Shown here piece by piece: positions 13,901 through 25,900 of a stretch of 44,222 nucleotides of DNA (position 1 is the first letter of the stretch; each line of letters begins with the position of its first letter). The stretch is from Candidatus Pacearchaeota archaeon. Its GTDB lineage: Archaea; Nanobdellota; Nanobdellia; Pacearchaeales; GW2011-AR1. The stretch is from contig JAGVXH010000004.1 of the NCBI GenBank assembly GCA_018303845.1, forward strand, positions 325,165-369,386. The letters run 5' to 3'. Both the position numbers and the translations under genes were made by a program. The notes under the pieces are model-generated. The model did no database searches. It saw nothing but the letters and a program-made list of their open reading frames with translations, and was not told the origin of the DNA.

Positions 13901-16900
13901 TCGGAATCTTCCAGTTAGTCTTTTCGCCAATTGCAATTTCAAACGAATCAACATCCCAATAAATAGAAGCGCCAGAATCCGCACAATCATAACTAACCGT
14001 TGAATTTAATGTAACATTATCATCCTTATGAAAAATCTTGTTAACAGGATAATCAATATTAATCCCGAGTGCACCCCGCACAACAACATTATACTGAGGA
14101 GACTCATCTGGTTTATACTCAAAACTTCCAGTGTAATTCCCAATCCAATCATGCTCGCCAACTTCCGTTAAACAATTAGGGTCCCAATCATAAGAAACAT
14201 TTCCATCAACATTAGTCAACCCAGTATTCACCTTATTCCAATCCGAATTATAATAAACCATAAAATCCATATTCTCATTTCCAATATACACCGACCTATC
14301 CAAATCTTCAAGTCGAACACCAAGCGTAGTGGTATTCGTGCCGACTCTGGACACAACAGAATTATCTCCAATTAAATGAATAACTCGGGACTCATCTTCC
14401 TCAATTGTCCCATTTACCAAAATCCCAAGTTGGTCCGTAGTATTCACTTCATTGAAACTATCATTTAATTGGAATTTGTAAAAATAAAGCCCAATGTCAT
14501 CGGAAGTATAATCATCGACCGTAAGTTCACAAAGATAAGGAGCAGTCGAAGTCATAATTTTTCTCTTAACCCAAACTCCAGTCGTGTTAACCCAAAGCGT
14601 GCAGCTAACATCATCAACCTCAGCATCACTAATGTTTACAGCATAGTCAAACGATTCACCCCATCCTCCATAAAGCGGGAAACTAACCAATCCGACCGCT
14701 ACAGGATCTTGATTGTTCAAGAAGAAGACGTCCTTATAGTAGGTCGAATTGGTATTATAGCTCACCGCGCTAGAATTTATTCGAACACTATAAGTTCCCT
14801 CATCAACAACCGAAGAATCCCATCCGCAACTATAATTTCCATCTCCTTCATTATTCACGCCTAAGCAAGCATATGAATTATTAAGCGAATCCAAAACTTC
14901 CATAGTCAAACTCCCACTCGTAACAAAATCCCCACACTCACTTCGCAAATTCCCACGAAGCAAAACATTATCAGACACATTAAAATTGACAACAGGACCA
15001 GTCAACAAATCCGCAAGCCAACCAGTAACACTAAAAGACCGAACGCTAGAATTCTTGCTCTGATAAGAGAAGTCACTAAAACTTCCACCAACCCAATTAT
15101 GACCCCCAACAGCATAAGAACAATTAGGCGAGATAGAGTGTCTCAAATTCCCACTACTGTCCGTCACATTTGAATAACTAAAAACATCGTCATAAATCTT
15201 CCCGTTCACTCCACTTTCAACATAAACACTTCTATCGCTATCTCGAACACGAACTCCCAAAACTCCAGAATCCAAATTCCTATCCAGCACCAAGTCATGC
15301 CCTTCCAAATATTCAATTGTCACATTATCCTTTTCAATAGTATAACTTCTCCCACTAGTTTGTGCCATGCCTCGATGATAATCTGTCACATTCAATTTCC
15401 AATATCTCGTTCCAACTAAGCTTTTATTATGAACATTGCAAATCATCGGACCAGTAGCATGTTCAGTTGTAACAGAACAATTAGCAGAATTCACATAAAA
15501 ATTCTTTACAAAATATCCCCCGCTAGAAGGAGTATAATTCTGAACAATAAGTTTTTCCCAACTAACATTATTTTGGCTTTCCCAAAGAGTAATCGTCATC
15601 AATTCCCAATCTGGCTCTCTCGCCTGAAAGTTAAAAGTAAATGTTTCACCCCAACCAGCACTTAATGGCGTAACAGATTCAAACCTCAAGCCAGGTGCCT
15701 GCGAAACACTAAAGTTATCCAAACCAATATTCGTGAATCCACTAAAGTCAAAACCTTCAACACTAATATTCCAATTCCCAGATTCTGTAAGGAACGCAGA
15801 AGACATATTAAACTCATAAATGCATCCACCAACAAATGGCTGCACGCAACTCATCAACTGCCCATTAAGCGGAGTCCAAGTCGGAGCAGTCACAGTCAAC
15901 CTAGCGCCACCAATATTGCCATCGGGGTCACTAACATTTGCCCGAATCATAACAGTCTCTCCAAATAAAAACTGCGTCTCCAAAGTTCCATTCAAATAAG
16001 TGTTAACCCAATTCACACTCGGAGTCGGGTTGATATAACTAAACGAAGTCTGATTAGTATTATTGAAAAAATAATTTTTACTAGTCAACAAATTTACAAC
16101 ATAAGTTCCATTCGGCACCCAAGCCCCAATAATATCTCCAATATAATTTCCTCCGACAACACTTCTAGACCTATTCAAAAAACTAGTCTGCGTCCCATTG
16201 GGATAATTAATTCTAAGCTCAACATCAGCATCGCTAACACCAGCAAAACAATCATAAACATTACCCGAAGCTCGAACAACTTCATCGAAATGCACATTTA
16301 CAGTTTTATTCAAATTCAAAGTAACGTTCAAATAATCCCTAACAATAACATTAAACACATCGCTCTCATCGTCAGCATAATCACTATCACTAATATTAGC
16401 CTTCCAATTTCGAACACCTACATCTACCGAACAATTCGTAACCCAAGTCACGCCGGAATTCCCAGAACCATCTGTCACATCGCTTCCCAAATTTCTCCAA
16501 GAATTATTATAATATCCCCAAAAATCAACAACCTCTCCACTCAAATAAAGATTCCTATCAACATCAAAAAGCCTAGTCTCAAGCAACATACTCTGACTCC
16601 TATTAACATCAGAATTATTCCCAGATAAATAGTCAATTCTAACATCATCTTTCAAGACATTAACGAAGTCACTAATATTATCAAGTCCCAAATTCAAATC
16701 ATCAGCTCTAAACTGATAATATCCAACCCCAATATAAGAAGGCAACCAACTTCTACTAAACAAAATCTCATCCCCAGCACAAGGACAATTCATATCAGTC
16801 TGATTCTGCAAAACCCAACTAGCATTATCACTAGAAAACCAAAGCGTTACATTAACATTCTCAGGATTAGGGTCACTCAACTGAACACTAAAATTCCAAG

Positions 16901-19900
16901 CCTCACCCCATCCCCCATCATCTTCAAACAAAGAACCAATACTAGTCAAAACAGGAGCAACCGTTAAAACCTCAAACTCGTCCAAGAACAAATCACTATC
17001 ACTATAATAATATTGTTTCGAACTATTAATCCGCACATCATAATAACTCAAATCCAAATCAAATGGAACCACATAATCACAATTATAAAATCCATTCCCC
17101 TCATCAACAACATCCCCAACCGCACAAACATTTGTAGCAACACCCAAGCTAGAAATTATCTCAACATTATTACTAACTCCAACAACATTCTCCCCAGCGT
17201 CCCCTGTAACATTCCACCTAAAATTAACACTATCCCCAAACCTATACTTCTGTGTTCCATTAGGAATCTGTAAAGAACTAGTCATCTCTCCCACCAAAGT
17301 TAGCAAAGCATTAGAAGAATTAAAATCATTATAATTCAAGTCTCCAAAAACCCCACCACTAAAATTCTGAGGACCAACAGTATAATTAGAATCAGGATTA
17401 AAATTGTAAGAGCAAACATTTCCGGTAGTCAACCCAGAATGCCCACCATCCATATTCACTCCATTAGTTGTAACCCAAATCGAACAAGCAGTCGCTTCAC
17501 TCACAACCCGACCATTATCACTATCACTAATGCTAACCTCCAAAGAAGCAGAAGCGCTCCCATTCCTATCCAAACTAATTCCAGCTCCAGCACTTGCAAC
17601 ACTAAAACTATCATCCTTCAAAACAGAAACAGCAGTTGAAATATTCCCAATTCCCAAATTCAAATCATCAGCCCTAAACTGAAAATAACTCATCCCAATA
17701 TAACTCGTCAACCAACCCTCACCTCGAGCAAACCTAATATCAGAATTAGCACAAGGACAAGCCAACTCACTAGAATTCTGCAAAACCCAACTAGCATTAT
17801 CACTAGAAAACCATAGCGTTACATTAACATTTTCAGGATTAGGGTCACTCAATTGAACACTAAAATTCCAAGCCTCACCCCAACCTCCATCATCTTCAAA
17901 CACAGAACCAATACTAGTCAAAACAGGAGCAACCGTTAAAACCTCAAACTCGTCCAAGAACAAATCACTATCGCTATAATAATATTGTTTAGAACTATTA
18001 ATCCGCACATCATAATCATCCAAAACCAAATCAAATGGAACCACATAATCACAATTATAAAATCCATTCCCTTCATCAACAACATCCCCAACCGCACAAA
18101 CATTTGTAGCAACACCCAAGCTAGAAATTATCTCAACATTATTACTAACCCCAACAACATTCTCCCCAGCGTCCCCACTAACATTCCACCTAAAATTAAC
18201 ACTATCCCCAAACCTATACTTCTGTGTTCCATTAGGAATCTGTAAAGAACTAGTCATCTCTCCCACCAAAGTCAAATTCTCAATACTGGAATTAAAATCA
18301 TTGTATCCGACATCCCCAAACGAACCGCCTTTCCAATTCTGAATCCCCACAGAATAACTAGAATCAGGATTAAAATTGTAAGAGCAAACATTTCCAGTCG
18401 TAACGCCGTCAACTCTTGAAGCATAATTAATCCCATTAGTCGTAACCCAACTAGCGCAATTCGTAGAATCCGCAACAGCTAAACCATTGTCAACATCACT
18501 AATCGTAGTCTCAAGCAAAACCGAAGCACTCCCATTCCTATCTAAAACCGCGCCCATTCCAGCACTCGCAACAACCGAAACGTCATCCCGTAAAACACTA
18601 ACGGCCGTTGAAACATTATCTAGTCCAGAAACATAATCATCTGCCCTAAACAAAAAGTAAGAAGTCCCAACATAACTCTCATCCCAACTATTATCCCGCA
18701 CAAATCCAGCCCCAACATTAACACAAGGGCAAACCAAATCACTAGAATTCTGCAAAACCCAACTAGCATTATCACTAGAAAACCAAAGCGTTACATTAAC
18801 ATTTTGACTATCAGGTTCAGTTAGCTCAATCGAAAAATTCCAAGCCTCCCCCCATCCGCCATCTCCATCAAACGCATAACTCGCATCAGAAAGAACAGGA
18901 ATACTATTCAAAACAGAAAACCTATCCAAAAACAAATCACTAGAATCATAATAATACAATTCACTCCCATTAATCCTAACATCATAATTTCCGAAAACAA
19001 CCCCAGTCGGAATAACATAAGAACAATTGTACCAACCATTCCCCTCGTCATTAACAACTCCAAATCCACAAGCGCTAATTACTCCACCAATCGAATCCAC
19101 AATCTCAACAGACAAATCATCCAAACCACTAACCATTTCCCCAGCATCCCCACTAACATTCCATCTAAAAGAAACAGAATCCCCAACATAATATTCTTGC
19201 GAACCACTAGGTAAACTCAATGCAGAATTCATCTTACCAATCAAAGTCAAATTAAAAACACTAGAGTTCAAATTATTATAATCGCTATCCCCAAACGAAC
19301 CGCTTTCCCAACTCTGAATTCCAACAGAATAACTAGAATTAGGGGCAAAGTTATAAGCACAATTCCCAGAGCTAGTCACTCCATCAACTCGTGGAGCATA
19401 AGCAATGCCATTGGTCGTAACCCAACTAGCACAACTAGTCCCATCACTAACAAATCCGAAAGCATCACTATCGTTAATTAAAACTTCTAAAGAATAAGTC
19501 GCACTCCCATTTCTATCAATTGTAACCCCATCCCCCTGAACAAGAGAAACCAAAACATCATCTTTCAAAACAGGAGCCAAAGCAGAAATGTTACTCAAGC
19601 CCAAATGATAATCATTCGCCTTAAACAAAAAGTAAGAATTCCCAATATAATTAGTCAACCAACTCCGTCCAAACTTAACTTCACTATTTACACATGGGCA
19701 ACTTATATTAGTCGTATTCTGCAAAACCCAACTAGAATTATCCGTAGAGAAATACAGCGATACATTAACATCGCCAACATTAGAATCACTTAAGCTAGCA
19801 GAAAAATTCCAATCCTCACCCCATCCACCATCATCTTCAAAAACGCTAGAAGCACTAGCCAAATCTGGAACATCTGTAATAACTTCAAATTGATTAAAGA

Positions 19901-22900
19901 ACAAATCACTAGAATCGTAATAGTTAGTCTCACTAGCATTAACCCGAACATCGTAAAATTCTGAAGACAAAGAAAGCGGAACAACATAAGAACAACTATA
20001 CACTCCAAGTCCTTCGTTTATCACGTCCCCAAAATTACAAACAGTCAAAGCACTTCCAGCACCATCAATAATTTCAACACTAAAATCATTCGCGGAAGAA
20101 ATAACCTCCCCAGCATCCCCACTAACATTCCATCTAAACAATACACTTTCGGTAGCCTGATAACTCTGCGTCCCGCTAGGCAAAATCAAAGAACTAGACA
20201 AACTTCCAACAACGTCCAAAGTTCCGACACTAGAATTTGAATCCTTGTAAATAGAATCCCCACTCGCCCCAAAAACCCAATTCTGAATTCCAACATCATA
20301 ATTATTATCTGGGTCAAAATTATACGAACAAATATCCCCTTCACTTATGTTCCCCATTCCAGCACCATAACTAACTCCATCTGTACTAACCCAGAGCAAA
20401 CAAGAAACTCCACTGCTAGCTCCAACACCACGGTCACTATCTGTTATACTAACTTGATGCAAAGAAGAAAGACTCCCAGCTCTTCCAACACTTGCTCCGT
20501 CACCAATCAAAATTCCAACTGAAATATCATCTTTATCTACAATTTCATTAGAACTAGCATTATCTTCTCTAGCTCGATTATTAACTCTAAATTGATAATA
20601 TCCAGTTCCAATATAACTTTCATTCCATCCTTGAACTCTCTCAAAAAGAACAGGGGCGTCAACACAAGGACAAGCAACATTTTCCGAGCTCTGAAAATTC
20701 CAACTCAAATTATCGCTAGAGAAATATAAGTCAATTCCAGTAGAACCTAAATTCAAATCATTCAAACTAGCAGAAAAATTCCAAGCCTCACCCCAACCTC
20801 CATCTTGAACATAAGAAGAAATGGCATTAGAAATCCGAGTTTCATCAAGTGAAATAATACGAGTCCCAGTAGAGCCAATTTTGCCGACTTCATCAACAAC
20901 ACTAACATTATAATAATAAACTTCATCAGGTAAACCAGTCCAATTAATATTTCTTTCACCAGCAACTAAAGTAGTAGAGTTAACCAACCCAGAAGAGTCA
21001 TACAGTCTAAAAGTAATATTAGCCTCATTTGCCTCAGCTACTGTAATGTCGACATAAACAAAATCTCGATAAAATTCTAACCCGTCCCCCGCGGTCCCGA
21101 CATCAAAGTCCACCACAGGGTCCAAATTATCAAGAGTAATCTTCCGGGTAGAACTAGATCCAATCTTTCCAACCCTATCAACAACACTCATATTGTAATA
21201 ATACTCTCCGTCCCCAAGCCCAAGCCAATTAGCATTCCGACTTCCATCCGTATAAGTTGTAGAATTAACAAGCCCCCCAGAATCATACAAATTAAAACTA
21301 ATATTAATTTCGTTAATTTCAGTCACAACAGCATCAACATAAACAGAGGTCCCAGTAATATAAGAATTATTTTCAGAAGTCCCAGTATCAAAGTCCACCA
21401 CAGGAACAATATTATCCAAAGTCAAAGTTCTAGTAGCAGTAGAAGCCGATAGCGAAACCTTGTCAACAACACTAACATTATAATAATAAACATCATCCCC
21501 AAGCCCAACCCAATTAATTGAACGAGTCCCATCGCTAAATGTAGTAGAATTAACAAGCCCCCCAGAATCATACAAATTAAAACTAACATTAGCAAAATTA
21601 GTTTCAGTTATAACTACATCAGCATAAATACTAGAATTAGAAGAATAAGACAAATCAGCCAAAGTCCCAGCATCAAAATCAATAACTGGACCTACATTAT
21701 CTAAAGTAATAGCCCGAGTGGCAGTAGATGCACTCTGATAAGCCTTGTCATTAACAGTCACATTATAGTAATATTCCCCATCGGCCAATCCAACCCAACT
21801 AATTTCCCTAGTAGAACCAGTAAAGTTTGTACTATTAACCAATCCAGAAGAATTATACAAATCAAAAACTATCTCTTGCAAATTTATCTCAACAACACTT
21901 GTATTTACATAAATAGAATTTCCAGTTATGTAAGAATTATTATTTTCAGTAGCTGGGATATAGTCAACAGTCGGAACCTCCTGATCTAAAGTAATCAGCC
22001 GAGTTTCCGAATTTCCAAAATTCCCACCCAAATCAAAAACAGTCACGTTGTAATAATATTCTCCAGCTCCAAGCCCAACCCAATTAATGCTCCGGGTAGA
22101 ATCGCTATAAGTTGTCTGTCGAACAATCCCAGAATTATTATGTAGATAAAAAGTAATATTTTTGAAATTAACCTCATTAACATTCGTATTCACATAAATA
22201 GAATTGCCACTCACATAAGCACCATCATCTTCAGTCGCAATAATAAGATTGACCACGGGGTCAACTTCATCAACGGTTAAAACAAATTCACTAGTATTGT
22301 ACTCATTCCCAACAGAATCTTCAACAGTATAAAACCAATAAAAAACATCAGCATAAGGCAAGGTGTAAATTAGCCCAATAGTTGCAGATGCAATCCCAGT
22401 TAAAGATGTAAACTGACTATAAATTAAATCTCTAGTAGAATTCAAAATATTCAAAGTAGCTCCTCCAAGTTCAACGCCATCACTTACCGATGCCGTAAAA
22501 TTGTGTGACCTCGTATTAAATTGAGACTGATTGGCAGGGTCAATCAAATTCCCACTAGGTGTTGAAACATCAATTTCTATACTTCTAGTAGCAGAGGCTG
22601 AAAATCTATTAACCTTGTCATAAACACTAATATTATAATAATATGTCCCAGAAGTTAAGCCCGGCCAATTAACATTCCGAGTCGAATCACTAAATGAATC
22701 ACGCCTCACGAATCCATTAGAGTCATATAAATTAAAACTAATATTCTTAAAATTATTTTCAGTCACAATTGCATCAACATATATCCAATTATTTCCACTA
22801 ACAACACCATCTCCTAAGGTTCCGCTATCGAAATCAACAATTGGTGCAGTTAAATCAATTGCAAATGTCCTGTTAGCAACGCCAAAACTATCATATGATA

Positions 22901-25900
22901 AACTATCATTGCATCCAATATTCCAATCATAAGCTCCTTCCGAAGAAACGGTCTTCGTAAAATTTCCATTATTCTTAGCCGCAACTACAGTAAAGTTAAC
23001 ATCATCATTATCAAAATAATTCCCCTGATTAACACAAAAAGTAGTTGCCCAATCAGGGTCGTTATCATATCCAATACTGCATCTAATCCAATGAGTTCCA
23101 ATGACATTATCTACCTGAAATGACCGAGTCAAATTGTAATTTGCAGCGCTAGGAGCAGTGCCAGAATAAATAGTCTTCCATCCAGTTCCATTGTAATAAA
23201 AAACATAAACTTCATTGGTTGTTCCATAAGGATCAATATAACAAGTGATATCCAAATACTGGCCAACCGCAGCTTTAGTCGCAGAAAGCCACATACTATG
23301 AATAGATTCATCGGCACTAGTCCCTTGTGTAGTGCAACTATTCCAAGTATTGTCCCCTTCAGCAGAAGCAGGTTTTCTTGAACAATCAAATCCCCAAGTA
23401 TCAACACAAGTCCGAACAGTTGAATTTCCAACCCTAAAAGAAAAATCGATTTGGTCTCGCGCCCAAGTCCCACCAAAATCCCCCCATAATGAACAAGACC
23501 TAACTCCATCAGGATCCGTAGCACTAAAATTAAAAAAAACATCAGTAGCAACATCATAATAAGTATCATTAGCAATCAAGTCCAGAACAACAATTGGTCC
23601 CTTGGTGGAAATTAAAAATGAGACCTTAGCATGAGCCAAATTCCCATAGGTATCATTAGCATAAAAATTCAAATCATGAGCTCCGTCAGAAGCATTAAAT
23701 GTAGTCGCAGCCCCACAAGTTATTGTCCGATTCACGCCATCATCCAAATTCCACCAACAAGAATGAGTTCCAATATAATCAGTTACGGTATGAGTCAAGG
23801 GAATGCTTGTATTAATCCCATAAGGTTTAGCCAATGGACTAATAATGGTAATAACTGGACCCTGCGTATCCAAATTTATCTCTCGAGTGAGATTAGTCCC
23901 AAAATTATCTACCAAATCGTAAGACGTTACATTATAATAATACTTCTCAGAACCAAGTCCAGTCCAATTAATACTTCGAGTCGCATCAGTATAAGTTGTC
24001 TCATTAATCAAAGTCCCTCCAGCATTATACAATCTAAAAGTTGCATTTTTAAAATTCGTCTCTGTAATATTAACCGCAACGTAAACCCAATTTTTACTCA
24101 CATTAGATCCATTAGCTAAGGTAGCACCAACATAAGTCACAACAGGATTTGTCGCATCACATTCCACCGAAACACCAGAAACCAATTTAGATGTGGTATC
24201 AGGGATGGCATTATCATTTATGGCCGATATATTTTGGAAATCAACTGCAGAATTACTAGTCAAACACTGCCAATCATAATACCAAGAATTCAAAGCACCA
24301 TGAGTAAAGGGATTACTAACTCCCTCAATTATACCAGTAGCATTCACAACATTATACAAAGAATCTACAATATTGACAGAAAACCTAGCGTAATCATTCG
24401 TTCCGATTAATGTCGCATTGACAGTCTCATTCGAAAAAGTAGGTCCAAGCGAAATTGTATAATTAACAGACAAATAAACATAATCAAGAACAACTGGTTC
24501 AGGAGTTGCAGTATCACCATTTCGGATATATAGCCAAGTACCATTTTCCAATTGCGCAATCGTCAAAGCACTGCAATTAAGAGAATTCCTAGTCTCAGAA
24601 ATATCTTCTGGAGCAGGATTAGTTTCACAAATTGTCGCTCCATCTCTAGTGTCAGTAAGTTTAATATTCCATGTCCCAGATAATGTCGCCGAAGAATCGT
24701 AGTATAAAATTGCCGAGTTAATTAATGTCACTCCAGCAATTGTCTGAAAGGGGGCATCTATAATCGCATTCTTTATCAAAGAGTAGCTAGTACCAGCATC
24801 AGCCGTAATTGCTGACAAACATGTAGCGTCCACAAGATCATTAACATAACAAGCCGTCACAACTAAACCAGTCACCGGATCCACAATATAATCAAATTCA
24901 ACAGAACCGCCAACAATTTTCAAATCAAAAACATCTTCTTCTCCGATAAGCTCACTCAAAAAAACCTTGTTCTCTCCCTCAACCAAATCAACAAAACGCG
25001 CAACAACAAGACTCCCATCTTTAGCATAAACTTCAATTTCAGGATTTCCACTGACAACTCTAGGATAAAGTGTAATATCCCTACTATTATCCAGAGGAAT
25101 CTCAAACGTAACCCGAACAAATTCCCCATCTCCAATCGCCTCACTCCAAACCTCATCTAAAGTCTTAACCTTTTCATAAATATCCGAAACAAAATTCCGA
25201 CTAGAATCCAAATGCTCAGCTTTCGTAATATAAATTATCTCATAAGTCTGGCTAGATAAGTGCAAAACATTCCACTCAACATAATCAATAAATCCATCCC
25301 CATCCAAATCCGAAACATTAGAGTCAACATAACTCCTATTTTCAACCCAGTAAACCCTTATCCTATTAATATCATCAACAGGCACAACATCATCAAGTTC
25401 AGAATATGCCAAAACATCACTGTATAGAAACTCATCATCAGCAGAAACAATAACACGTTTCCCACTCACAGTTCCAACCTCAGTCTTAGTAGGCCCAGGC
25501 GTATAATACTCAACCGCAACTTCAGTTTCATTATCAACAACAAATTCGCTCAAATCAACCTCTTTAGAATTATCAAGCTTCTTAACTTTCTCCTTAAACG
25601 CTTCTTCCCTCACAACTTGTCCCGTAATCCTAAACCCAGTCAACCATTTCCAAAACTTCGTAACAATACCTTCTCTTTTAGAAACATCCAAAGCAACCTC
25701 TCCAGTTAATCCCCGAATAATCTCCTCCGGTCCAGCATCCCGCACAATCTCATCATATTGCACAATCTCATCCACTACTTCATCAATCTCATCCCCAATT
25801 AAGACAGAAATATTTTCGCTCTTCAGTGGCAGAGAAACGCTAGCAGTTCCATTCTCAAACTCCGAAACATTAACTTTTCGCACCCATCTAACTGGTTTTC

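Noticed and set aside
23129-23575. 148-codon minus-strand frame inside the giant gene
   Set aside because: It is a shifted reading of the giant gene, Leu/Ile/Met-rich, and the main frame is continuous through it.
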